This document shows, one piece after another, positions 7,572-17,200 of a DNA stretch of 33,258 bases. Numbering within the stretch: the first letter of the stretch is position 1; every line of letters starts with the position of its first letter. A program made the translations under genes and the position numbers. The notes under the pieces were generated by a model. It was not told where the DNA came from, did no database searches, and saw nothing but the letters and a program-made list of their open reading frames with translations. This DNA comes from Muribaculaceae bacterium (lineage in GTDB: Bacteria; Bacteroidota; Bacteroidia; Bacteroidales; Muribaculaceae), in contig JAFLTJ010000018.1 in the NCBI GenBank assembly GCA_022510465.1, forward strand, positions 1 through 33,258. Direction: 5' to 3'.

Positions 7572-8375
7572 ATGAAGAAGATTATACCGATAGGTTGTGG
7601 ATTGGCGTTGTTGCTCGCTACTTCTTGTTCAACACCAAAGCCTTCGATGGGTTTCTTTAAGGATACCCGCGAGCAAGCAGAGGGAACGCTTCCATTATCT
7701 GATTATTCAATAAAGATTAAGCCCGACGATGAGCTGTTGATAACTGTCACGTCTACCGAGCCTGCGGCTTCGGCGCCTTATAATCTACCGCTGAGCAATC
7801 CGGCCACTCGCGACGCTATGGTAATTCAGGCGCAGCCTCGTCAGCAGACGTTTATAGTTGATAAACAGGGTGATATATATTTCCCGATTCTTGGGGTAAT
7901 ACATGTTGAAGGCCTGACGACCGAGCAGATAAAAACAACTCTGACTAATCGTATATCAGTCGACGTTAAAGACCCGATTGTTCGTGTAGAATTGATTAAT
8001 TTTACAGTTAACGTCATAGGGGAGGTGACCAAACCGGGCAAGCTGAAAGTGGAACGTGAACGTTACAGTGTTCTCGACGCGCTCGCAGAAGCCGGTTCGT
8101 TGAATGAATTTGGCGACCGCACGAATGTGCTTGTTGTCAGGGAGAATAACGGTCAGGCAGAATATCACTATATCGACCTGACAAGCAGTGATATAACATC
8201 TTCGCCTTATTACTATCTGCAGCAGAATGATGTAGTAATGGTTTCGTCGACATCGACACGAGAATCAAACTCACGTTATGATACCAACAATAGCTACCGG
8301 GTACAGGTTGTATCTACCATAGTAAGCGCTGTTTCGGTAATTGCCTCGCTGGTGATAGCGCTGGCTGTTAAATAG
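7572..8375 (+). CDS. Wza-like polysaccharide export outer-membrane lipoprotein
   Basis: Outer-membrane export channel component for a surface or exopolysaccharide. A lipoprotein signal ends at C19 (GLALLLATSC). The Poly_export domain follows (about 45-130; YSIKIKPDDELLITVTSTEP, then VDKQGDIYFPILGVIHVEGL). An SLBB-type domain covers about 135-215 (VNVIGEVTKPGKLKVERERY, NVLVVRENNGQAEYHYIDL). A hydrophobic segment at the C-terminus (about 245-266) is the expected membrane-spanning helix of the short Bacteroidota version, which at 267 residues is shorter than E. coli Wza (about 380). It leads a three-gene operon and the Wzc-like gene begins 31 nt downstream. Its long leader suggests control after transcription start. 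Identification by domains is good; the polymer is unknown. Confidence 0.92.
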   Translation: MKKIIPIGCGLALLLATSCSTPKPSMGFFKDTREQAEGTLPLSDYSIKIKPDDELLITVTSTEPAASAPYNLPLSNPATRDAMVIQAQPRQQTFIVDKQGDIYFPILGVIHVEGLTTEQIKTTLTNRISVDVKDPIVRVELINFTVNVIGEVTKPGKLKVERERYSVLDALAEAGSLNEFGDRTNVLVVRENNGQAEYHYIDLTSSDITSSPYYYLQQNDVVMVSSTSTRESNSRYDTNNSYRVQVVSTIVSAVSVIASLVIALAVK

Positions 8376-8406
8376 TTAAAAATATTAAGAATATACATCA
8401 TACAAA

Positions 8407-10713
8407 ATGAGCGAGAATAAGAAGCAAAACAATGACAATATTGACGTGACCGGTGTGATTCGTCAGTATGCTTCAAAATGGTATATATTTTTGGCGAGTG
8501 TGATTTTTTGCGTCGGAATGGCGTGGGTGATTACACAGATTACCAATGACAAGTATTTAGTCAAGGCGAATGTGCTTGTGGCACAAAACGATGACCCGCT
8601 GTCGGATATGACCGGAGGGCTCGGAAGCCTTTTATCCGGTTCCAGCGGATATGTTGAGGATGAGGTGTTTGTAGTGTCTTCACATACGGTATTGCGGGAG
8701 GTTGTCAGGCAGCATGAGTTAAACCGTGTACACTACGTAAAGGATGGATTGCTAAAGAAGACATTTGCCTACAAAGATTATCCCGTAGATGTATATTGTG
8801 ACCCTACGATACCGGATACTCTTATGTCAAGACTGCGGTTCAAAGTAACTGTCAGCGAGAACGAGAAAGTTGATGTTAAAGTCTATTGTAAAAGAAATTT
8901 GATAAGCGAGGTAGAGGATGGTACTTTTCCTGTCACCATGAACACCTCTTACGGTAAATTTATCATCAACAAGACTAAGTATCTGCCAAAAGGGGAGAAG
9001 GTAAAGACAAATATTTTCTACTCCGGTTATGATGACGCAACAGAGGATCTTGCCGAAGACCTGACAATTGATATAGCCTCGCGTAAGTCAAATGTTATCA
9101 CGCTTCAGATTCAGGCTACCGACATTGTTTATGCCAAGGATGTGCTCAATAGCATTATAACGGAGTATAACAACCGCGGAGTGAGGGATAAAAATGTAAG
9201 GAATACCAAGACGTTGGAGTTTATCGATTCTCGTCTGGAACTTCTTAGCGGCGACCTTAGCGTTAGCGAGGCTTCCATTGAAAACTACAAAAAAGCTCAG
9301 GGAATCACCGATATAGAGGCCGATGCAACATATCAGATAACCAAGAAGGGAAAACTCGAAGAGGAATTGCTGGCAACTGAAACGAAGTTGAAAGTCATTC
9401 AGATTATCCGCGATTTTCTTGCAGAGCCTTCCCATAAATATGACCTCGTGCCGGCAACACTCAGCGAGGACCCAAATAATCAGGGCCCGCTTAGCGCCTA
9501 CAATGAATTGTTGTTGAAGCGAATTGAGCTGTCACAAAACGCTCGCCAGGGCAATGCCGGTCTGGCTGCGCTGGATGAGCAGATTGACGCAATGAGAAAT
9601 AATGTAAAGTCGTCAATCGACCGGACATACGAAGGCACATTGGTAGCTCTTAGAGATTTGCGTTCGGAGATGAGTGCCGCCGAGGCGCGATTAGGTGCAG
9701 TTCCGACCCAGGAGCGTGAATTCCGTGACATCCTTCGCCAGCAGACAATCAAGGAACAACTTTATATCTTCCTGCTTCAACATCGCGAGGAGACGGCCAT
9801 GTTGCTTGCCAACAGTCAGCCTAAGGGGCAGGTAGTAGATGAAGCATACGCGCTCAACGAGCCGTTAGGCTTATCGAATATGATGATTCTCGCTTTGGGT
9901 TTCCTGTTTGGTTTGATGCTTGGCGTGGCGATAATCTACGTTCGCAAGCTGTTGCGCAACAAGTTTGACAGCCGTGAAGAGCTTGAGACACTGACAAGTA
10001 TACCGGTGCTCGGCGAGGTTTGTACGAGCCAGAGAGATGAGTCGCTGGTTGTTCGCGACGGCGGCTCGACGTCGGCAGCCGAGTTGTTCCGCCTTATCAG
10101 AACAAATCTACAATTTGTGCTTAACGGCAAGAATGAGAAAGTGGTTCTTGTTACGTCTACCATATCGGGCGAAGGCAAGTCGTTTATCTCTATAAATTTG
10201 GCATCATCGCTTGCGTTGCTCGGTAAGCGGGTGCTTCTAATCGGTGTTGATATTCGTAATCCAAAGTTGGCAGAGTATCTGAATCTGCCGCCCAACCGAG
10301 GTTTCACCGATTACATTGCCAATGGCGAATTGACGCTTGACGATGTAATCCGTCGTGAGCCATTGATGGCCAATATGGATATTATTACGGCCGGTCCGAT
10401 ACCGCCCAATCCATCGGAATTGTTGACTGATAAACGCGTTGAAGAAATGATGGAAACGTTGCGTGGAATGTATGACTACATTCTGCTCGACTCGGCACCA
10501 GTCGGTATGGTCAGCGACACGTTCTCACTTGTTCGTGTAAGCGATGCGACAGTTTATGTTTGTCGTGCCAACTATTCAACAATGCGCGAGGTTAGATTCT
10601 TCAATCGCCTCCATCAGGAGGGTCGCTTGACAAAGATGTCGCTCGTTGTCAATGGAACCAACGCTCGCAAGGGTTATGGCTACGGCTACGGTCAGAAGAA
10701 CACCGTTTCTTGA
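8407..10713 (+). CDS. Wzc-like polysaccharide co-polymerase and tyrosine kinase
   Basis: Inner-membrane protein that regulates chain length and export and phosphorylates itself on C-terminal tyrosines. The 768 residues comprise an N-terminal Wzz domain with a first membrane helix (about 26-43), a long periplasmic part rich in predicted coiled coil (about 270-470), a second helix (about 490-511, MMILALGFLFGLMLGVAIIY), and a cytoplasmic BY-kinase domain. Kinase motifs are Walker A STISGEGKSF (about 584-593), Walker A' LLIGVDIRNPKL, and Walker B YILLDSAPVGMVSD. The C-terminal tyrosine cluster is short, three tyrosines alternating with glycine (Y757, Y759, Y761). It follows the Wza-like gene by 31 nt and precedes the membrane polymerase by 21 nt, the expected Wza-Wzc-Wzy order. 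A fused co-polymerase/kinase of this kind is normal in Bacteroidota. Confidence 0.94.
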   Translation: MSENKKQNNDNIDVTGVIRQYASKWYIFLASVIFCVGMAWVITQITNDKYLVKANVLVAQNDDPLSDMTGGLGSLLSGSSGYVEDEVFVVSSHTVLREVVRQHELNRVHYVKDGLLKKTFAYKDYPVDVYCDPTIPDTLMSRLRFKVTVSENEKVDVKVYCKRNLISEVEDGTFPVTMNTSYGKFIINKTKYLPKGEKVKTNIFYSGYDDATEDLAEDLTIDIASRKSNVITLQIQATDIVYAKDVLNSIITEYNNRGVRDKNVRNTKTLEFIDSRLELLSGDLSVSEASIENYKKAQGITDIEADATYQITKKGKLEEELLATETKLKVIQIIRDFLAEPSHKYDLVPATLSEDPNNQGPLSAYNELLLKRIELSQNARQGNAGLAALDEQIDAMRNNVKSSIDRTYEGTLVALRDLRSEMSAAEARLGAVPTQEREFRDILRQQTIKEQLYIFLLQHREETAMLLANSQPKGQVVDEAYALNEPLGLSNMMILALGFLFGLMLGVAIIYVRKLLRNKFDSREELETLTSIPVLGEVCTSQRDESLVVRDGGSTSAAELFRLIRTNLQFVLNGKNEKVVLVTSTISGEGKSFISINLASSLALLGKRVLLIGVDIRNPKLAEYLNLPPNRGFTDYIANGELTLDDVIRREPLMANMDIITAGPIPPNPSELLTDKRVEEMMETLRGMYDYILLDSAPVGMVSDTFSLVRVSDATVYVCRANYSTMREVRFFNRLHQEGRLTKMSLVVNGTNARKGYGYGYGQKNTVS

Positions 10714-10734
10714 TACGGAAATTAACTGCAAGCG

Positions 10735-12066
10735 ATGGTAAACCGCTACAACCTGTATTTGTACTTGTTGCTCGGCGCCTTTTGGGTGTTGTCATGCACC
10801 GGATTTTTGGGAGAGGAGTTATTTCCTTTCCTATTGGAAGTACGTAATGGGTTGTTTGCGTTGTGTGATGTTGTTTTTGTCATACTTGGATTGCTGACTC
10901 TCCGTGACCGTGGCGACAAAATTGTATTTTGGTCGTTCATGGCGTTGGGTTTCGTGTCAACGGTGATAGTAAACAAAATAGGTCTGTTTAATCTGTTCAA
11001 CGGAGCGCGCGACTTTTTGGGCTTGATTTTTGCCATACCCATATTGAGGTGGTTTATGACCCATGAACGCCGGGAAGAGTTCAAACAGACCATGGATAAA
11101 GTGTTGACATGGTGGTTGTGGTTACAGGCTGTTACAATTACCATTCAGTTTATAGAGCATGGTGCAGGCGACTGGGGCGGAGGAACTATGGGATCTGGCG
11201 CTTCCGGTATGGTGTCGACTTCAATCTATGTGATTTCATTCTTCTTGATTGTCAGACGTTGGGATAGTGACCACTATTTCAGGAGTTTATGGAGGAATAA
11301 GATGTATGTTTTCTTGTTGTACCCAACTTTTCTCAACGAAACAAAGGTTAGTTTTATCCTCCTGTTTGCCTACTTTATTCTCTTGGTTAAATTTGACAAG
11401 CAGATGATTGTCAAAGTGTTATATATTATTCCGATGGCAATAGTCGCCTTTATAGGATTGGGTAGTATATATCTGACTGTGACAGAGCAAGATGCAGAGG
11501 ACCTGCTGAGCGAGGAGTTCTATACGAATTATTTCTATGGTCAGGACCTTGATTTCTTGATAGAGGTTGCTATGAAGGTTCAAGATGGCACGATAGAGAT
11601 AGACCCTCGAGATTGGTGGGCTGTGGATATTCCGCGATTTGCAAAATTAGTGTTGATTAACCCGGAGGTAAGGGATTGTAGTGGCGGTGTGGCGTTAGGG
11701 GCCGGCTTGGGTCAATTTAAGGGATGGTCTATGGCGGAACCTCCTCGGTTTGCACGTTTGAATGAATGGCTTCTGAACGGTTCGCGCCCATGGATATTTT
11801 TCATGTATGTGCAACTCGGTCTGCTTGGATATATTTGGTATATCTGTGTGACTGTTCGAAATATGCGCTTGCGTGGCAGTCGCTATCCCTCGGCACGCAA
11901 GGTCTTTTGGTTGATACTGCTGATGATAATGATAATTCAGTTCTATAACGATTCGCTTCGTTTTTTCAACTTTGATGTGCTTATCATGTATATGACCCTC
12001 TATATGCAGCTTGATGTTCCTGACGAAGATATCAATCAAAAAGAGGCCATAGTGGCTACTGAATAA
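10735..12066 (+). CDS. Putative polysaccharide polymerase (Wzy-like membrane protein)
   Basis: A 443-residue polytopic membrane protein with roughly ten hydrophobic segments and one large soluble loop in the second half (about 245-350), the shape of O-antigen polymerases and ligases. It would join repeat units in the periplasm. Sequence identity to any family cannot be judged by eye because Wzy proteins diverge strongly. Support is topology, the conserved-looking ETKVSF segment in the middle (typical of O-antigen ligase-like proteins), and a glycine-rich stretch GGVALGAGLGQFKGWSM (about 319-335) resembling the short motif before the last helices in such proteins. Position 21 nt after the Wzc-like kinase in the same operon strongly suggests this role. 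An EpsG-like or other membrane transferase is the alternative. It ends 47 nt from the convergent GT4 gene, with no clear terminator between them. Confidence 0.7.
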   Translation: MVNRYNLYLYLLLGAFWVLSCTGFLGEELFPFLLEVRNGLFALCDVVFVILGLLTLRDRGDKIVFWSFMALGFVSTVIVNKIGLFNLFNGARDFLGLIFAIPILRWFMTHERREEFKQTMDKVLTWWLWLQAVTITIQFIEHGAGDWGGGTMGSGASGMVSTSIYVISFFLIVRRWDSDHYFRSLWRNKMYVFLLYPTFLNETKVSFILLFAYFILLVKFDKQMIVKVLYIIPMAIVAFIGLGSIYLTVTEQDAEDLLSEEFYTNYFYGQDLDFLIEVAMKVQDGTIEIDPRDWWAVDIPRFAKLVLINPEVRDCSGGVALGAGLGQFKGWSMAEPPRFARLNEWLLNGSRPWIFFMYVQLGLLGYIWYICVTVRNMRLRGSRYPSARKVFWLILLMIMIIQFYNDSLRFFNFDVLIMYMTLYMQLDVPDEDINQKEAIVATE

Positions 12067-12113
12067 AAATAGTTACTACTTGAGATAATTCATTTACGGT
12101 TGATTTTTGCCAT

Positions 12114-13196
12114 TCAGTCAATGGCGTTTTTAATAGCATCATTAAGTTTGGCGGCTACAATAGATGCTTCAAAGCGAGACGATGTGTTGCGGGCAGCTTT
12201 CTGCATAGCAACTTGATTTTCCTCTGACAGGCGGGTATATTCTAAAATTTTGCTTACTAAAGAATTTGTGTCGCCGGGATTGAACAGATACCCATCGATG
12301 CCGTCGGTAATATACGTTTTAGGACCGGCCATGTTGCTGGCGATAACCGGAGTTCCTGCCGCCATAGCCTCGAGCCCTACGAGCCCAAGACTCTCGGCTC
12401 GTCGTGTGGTGGGGAATACAAATAGGTCCATGGAGCTGTAAAGGCTCGGTAGCTGTGTCTGAGGTACAGGTCCGAGGTGGTCTATGAACTCATTTAACCT
12501 TTTGGCGGTAATCATCTGTTTCATCATATCAACCTGAGCTCCACGGCCGGCGATGATGCCGCGGCAATCGATTCCTTGTTCTCGAATTTGAGAGATAGCC
12601 TCGATAAACATTTCCCAATTCTTACCCGGGTCAATACGGGAAACAAACCCAAGAGTAAGCGGCTGCCCGGCGCTACGAGTTTTGTGCTCTACAAAAAACA
12701 TCGGGTCAACGCCCCCCGACGGGGATACGAACAGTTGCCCGTCGGTCACTCCGGGAAATTCACGTTTGACAACATCGGCAAAGTAGCTTGATGGGCAGAC
12801 AATCATACGCGCTTTTCGGACTACGGGGCGTGCAAGCCGTTTTAAAGTGCGTTTTAAAGCATTGGAGGGGAGAACATCGTCGCCGTGAACATTGAATACC
12901 AATGGCAGGCGTTTGAATATCAAGGCGAGACGAATGGGTATGATTGGAAATGTGACTGTGTGAACATACACTAAATCATAGTTGTTGCGCAATAGAACCT
13001 TCAGTGATTCAGCATAGTATTTGCAGTAGGCACCCATTTTGGCTATATACCCGTTGCGGCGGCCGTAAATGGTCACGACATCGATTTGTGCACTCGGATT
13101 GAGCGATTTAAGGTGCTGAACAAAATTGTAGACAAAAGTGCCATAAACCGGGTCCTTCACCGAGGGATACATATTTGCGACAATTAGCAACTTCAT
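12114..13196 (-). CDS. GT4 family glycosyltransferase
   Basis: A retaining GT-B glycosyltransferase of family 4, 360 residues, soluble or membrane-associated on the cytoplasmic side. The N-terminal acceptor domain opens with MKLLIVANMYPSVKDPVYGT, including the Gly loop around G19, and has HGDD (104-107). The donor domain has LGFVSRIDPGKNWEMFIEA (182-200) and the family's EX7E motif as E268 and E276 in AESLGLVGLEAMAAGTPVIA, followed by the usual DGYLFNPGD. It is the last gene of the six-gene minus-strand run, 5 nt after the GT2 gene. Together they probably build the repeat unit exported by the Wza/Wzc/Wzy genes that converge from the left. Sugar specificity cannot be inferred. Confidence 0.92.
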   Translation of the reverse strand: MKLLIVANMYPSVKDPVYGTFVYNFVQHLKSLNPSAQIDVVTIYGRRNGYIAKMGAYCKYYAESLKVLLRNNYDLVYVHTVTFPIIPIRLALIFKRLPLVFNVHGDDVLPSNALKRTLKRLARPVVRKARMIVCPSSYFADVVKREFPGVTDGQLFVSPSGGVDPMFFVEHKTRSAGQPLTLGFVSRIDPGKNWEMFIEAISQIREQGIDCRGIIAGRGAQVDMMKQMITAKRLNEFIDHLGPVPQTQLPSLYSSMDLFVFPTTRRAESLGLVGLEAMAAGTPVIASNMAGPKTYITDGIDGYLFNPGDTNSLVSKILEYTRLSEENQVAMQKAARNTSSRFEASIVAAKLNDAIKNAID

Positions 13197-13201
13197 GGGA
13201 T

Positions 13202-14194
13202 TCAGTCTTTTCCTTGAATTTTACGAATTATTTGACGTGCGGTCGTGCACGTTAGGCGGTACAGAGCAGAGTGCATGGCAAGCCAAGTGTGTGTTGCAAA
13301 ACGTGTTGATGTGGTCTCTTTCATGACTCCGAATTGCAGTAACCGACGCGTATTATCGTTAAAGTTGCGTATTATCTCACGTGAATAACCTTTCTCGATA
13401 TACAAACTGAGATAGCGCAAAAGGTAATTGTCGTTAAGCTTGGTATAATCGGAAGTTTGCGATTGTAGAAAGTCGTAACAGTAGGTGAGGGCTTTTAACT
13501 GAGCGCACAGACGTTCATCGCTGAGGCGTATGTGGGTAGCCGACTCTTGATTGAGGCAATAGTAGTAGGAATCGACATCAGCGGTGGCAACTCTTGGTTT
13601 GGCAGTTGTCAACAGAGCTGTAAGCAATATGCGGTCCTCGCTGTAAAGCTGATTCTTAAAAGCCGGCAAAGACGGGGCGAGCAGGATGGAGCGTCTGAAC
13701 AGGGCACCGCAAAGCGAGCATGTAGTCCACGAGAGGATTGCACGCAGATAGGCGTCACCGTCAGGGCCGGCCACATGAGCTCTGGGGCGCAGCACGTGTC
13801 GGCCGGCGTGATTTTCGAGATACATATTTCCGACGACAATATCGGCGTTGGCAGATGTCGCTACATTGTACAGCCGCTCGATGGTGTTAAGTGGAATGTA
13901 GTCGTCGCTGTCAAGGAAAAATACCCATTCGGCCCGGGCGGCATTTATACCACTTCGCCGGGCCATCATAAGTCCTTCGTTGACAGGTTTGTCAATAATG
14001 CGAATCCGTGAATCGCGTGTAGCATATTCCTGCGCGATTTTAAGCGAATCGTCGGGCGAGGCATCGTTGACAAGGATAATCTCAATGTTGGTCATTGTCT
14101 GACCGATAATTGAGTCGAGGCAGCGTGGCAACAGCTTCTCGACATTGTATATCGGAACGAGGATTGAAACTTTGGGCGGTTGTGTAGAGCTCAT
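13202..14194 (-). CDS. GT2 family glycosyltransferase
   Basis: An inverting GT-A glycosyltransferase, 330 residues, soluble. The start is typical, VSILVPIYNVEKLLPRCLDS (9-28), with LVNDASPDDS (41-50) binding the nucleotide and the DxD metal motif intact in VFFLDSDDY (91-99; D95, D97). The C-terminal third is less conserved, as usual, and ends in a basic helix that could touch the membrane. It follows the helicase gene by 12 nt and precedes the GT4 gene by 5 nt, so it is translated from the same message. Its intact DSDD contrasts with the altered motif in the other GT2 protein of this window (5521-6765). Likely role: one transfer step in assembly of the exported polysaccharide. Substrate unknown. 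Confidence 0.92.
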   Translation of the reverse strand: MSSTQPPKVSILVPIYNVEKLLPRCLDSIIGQTMTNIEIILVNDASPDDSLKIAQEYATRDSRIRIIDKPVNEGLMMARRSGINAARAEWVFFLDSDDYIPLNTIERLYNVATSANADIVVGNMYLENHAGRHVLRPRAHVAGPDGDAYLRAILSWTTCSLCGALFRRSILLAPSLPAFKNQLYSEDRILLTALLTTAKPRVATADVDSYYYCLNQESATHIRLSDERLCAQLKALTYCYDFLQSQTSDYTKLNDNYLLRYLSLYIEKGYSREIIRNFNDNTRRLLQFGVMKETTSTRFATHTWLAMHSALYRLTCTTARQIIRKIQGKD

Positions 14195-14206
14195 AGTGAT
14201 GCGGAA

Positions 14207-17200
14207 TTAAGCGACAGGTATGATTGAGTCATCTTTAAGATACCAAATGAAGCCTTTTACATTGGAGAAGCCCATTTTGGTCAATTGAGCTATGTAACCT
14301 CTGACTTGATTATGATGTGATTCCTCTTGCTTGCCGGTCTTGTAATCAATGACTTCGATAGAACCGTCGGCGGTCCAAACAACACGGTCGGGGCGCAATC
14401 GGGCGTGCGTCTCGCTTGTGTTGGCGATAGTTCGTTCAAGCAGTACACGACAATATCCGTCAAACCAGCGTTTTACAGCCTGGCTGTCAAGTCGTTTGCT
14501 TAGGTAGTTGAAGTAGGTGGAATAATCGCTGGCAGAGATGATTCCTGAATGAATGGTGTCGCGAACGGCTTTGTCAAGGTCAGAAATGTTGCGAACGCGC
14601 GACAGGATAGCGTGAATGGCGTTTCCACGCTCACCGGCACGGCTGACGGCCGGCGTGTCAAGACAGGTGTCGGCCCATAGGTCGTCTCGATTGTCGCTGC
14701 TATATGGAGGCATTGCATCCACTCTGGTTGGGTCTACGGCTGTGTAGTTGGTTTTCGTGACAGCATGATATTTGGGATAAGTCCCTATCGTACAGACCTT
14801 AACGGATGGCGCGTCTTCATCTAAAATGCGCTCGGCAACGGCTATGAGCGGGTTGGTTGTAAGTGCTTTTGCCTCAGCGTTTTCAGATAGCCATTTCTCA
14901 ACCATATCTGACGACGATTCACAGAGTGCCCGGAAAACATGGCTGCCGAGATTGTTTTTTCCGTTTGGATTGATGTAAATGGTCAGAGCTTCAACGGCGC
15001 GCGTGAAGGCAACGTATGTGACGTTTAGCTCGTCAAGCGTTTGCTCATCGACAAGCTGCTGATATTGAGCGCTGAAACCCGGTATCTTTTTAATCTGCTC
15101 AGATGGCATGATTGGAAGCATCGGTGGGATGCAGGCTTTGTTGTCAACAAAGGGAATATCGGGGGGGATAAACCATTCGGGAGACCTGAAATCGGGAACT
15201 TTTGTGTTGACAAACGGCACGATAACTACCTTAAATTCCAGACCTTTAGCCTTGTGAATTGTCATTACACGGATAGCGTTGGGGTCGGTGGCTCCGGCGA
15301 CTTTGGTTTTGCTGCCGTTAATACTCCACCACTTGAGAAAGTCGCGGATGTCGCTGCCGTTTCGTTCGGCATAATCAAGGACAACATCCTGGAACGCAGC
15401 GATATAGAGGCTGTCGTTGTTCTGCTTTAGATATTTAGCAACAATTCTTTCAACGAGGGATGGCAAACTCAGGCAGGTCATGTCAATAATGCTTTCAACG
15501 TCGATGTCAATCGAAGATTTGTTGGCCTTGCCGTCATATTGCCTAACCATTTTTATGGCTTCGTTGAGGGCTGTGGTCTCGTTGTTGAATTTTGTAAGAA
15601 GATGTTCGTAATGGTTTATCAGGCGGGCTATACGTTGGGCGGCGGTGTCGGCCTTGGTTGGGTTGTTGTCGTTGTCAAAAGTCTCGGCAATGTATTCCAA
15701 AATACTGATAATCATTCTGACAATCGGAGCGTCGGCGAGACCCATAGCGTCGTCGCTGACAACCCGCAGGTCGTTGTGATGGAGCTTGTCGCGATTGTCG
15801 ATGATGTGTTTGATGAGGGCTTCACCTTCAACCCGCCGGCGAACGAGGATGGCAATGTCGCCGGGCGGATATCCGTTGTCGAGGGCGATATTGATGTCGT
15901 CGATGAGGCGTTCGAGAACGATGGCGTTAAAATCTTCTTCGGGTTTGGCGTTGATTGCTACGGCTTTGACATATCCATGTTTGGGTTTTTCTCTGTCGGG
16001 AATCGGTTGAACTACCGAATCATAGATTCTGCCGTGGCCGAGCTCGCGGCCGAGGTTAAGGAACAGAGTGTTGTTGAACTGTACTATTTCGTTGGCACTT
16101 CGCCAGTTAGTATTACCTCCCAGATTGTTTTTTATAGGATTGGCGTGCTTTGGAAAACTTAGCCCGATGTCACGCAGAAGGGTTGGGTCGCTATCGCGAA
16201 AACGGTATATGCATTGCTTAACATCGCCGATGATGAGGTTGCTGTTGTTTGTTCCGAGACTTTCGTTGATGAGCGGGCGCAGATTTTGCCACTGCAATTC
16301 GGATGTGTCTTGAAATTCGTCGATGAGGAAGTGCTTGAATTCCTGGCCAATACGTTCGTAAACAAAAGGAATTTCGTCCTCGCCGATTATCTTTCTTAGC
16401 AGAGACGCTGTGTCGCTCAGGAGGATAAAATTGTTTTCGGATGAAAATTGGCGCACGTTGGTGTATACTCTTTCGAGCAACCCGAGGATGAAAAGATTGC
16501 GACCGACGGCTTCAATCATCAGATAATCGCTATAACCGTCTACAAGTGTTTTGTATGCGTTGGAGATTAGTGAAGCGAGGTGACTGTCGTTGACGTAATC
16601 GGTTGATTTTCCGTATTTGGAGAAAAATTCACGATGGTCGGCCGCGATTTTTGGTTCGGTGGCCCCTATTTTGATATCCGGCGGGCAGTCGGCATACTTG
16701 GTGATGCCGGCCCAGGCGTGATTGTTGACAGTCGATTTTTTGTTATCCTTGGAATAGACAAGGCCGGCATCGCCGTCAATGTAGTTTTTGAGGTGTGTAA
16801 AGTTGTCTGATATATCTTTGCGTATTGTCAAGGCTCTTTGAGTCAAGGCTTTGGCGAAATCGGTAATGCGGTCGGTATCTTCGAGATACTCCATCATAAG
16901 GTCGTAGTTGAGCTTGAATTTTTCTCCTGACATTCCTTTGATTAGCGTTATCATTTTGCCGTGACCTTTGGAGCTGCGGTTAAGGATATCAAATGCTTGA
17001 CCATCGTTAATCTTGGTTTGGATGTATGAAAAAATCCATTCCGACAGTTGACGTGTTCGAATGTCGGCCATCTCTTTTTCTTCCAAAGTAGAGTATGTTT
17101 GTCCCTCGTTTAGCGACGAAAACATCTGATTAACACCGAATACGATTGCCGAATCGTCGTCAAGTTCCACGTCGTAATTGCCCATAAGCTCGGCTTCGCG

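Noticed and set aside
12067-12113. Bidirectional terminator between the converging polymerase and GT4 genes
   Set aside because: I looked for an inverted repeat with T runs in the 47-nt gap and saw none.
15539-16162. A 207-codon plus-strand open frame inside the helicase gene
   Set aside because: Antisense to conserved helicase sequence; low-complexity valine and glycine-rich translation with no domain.
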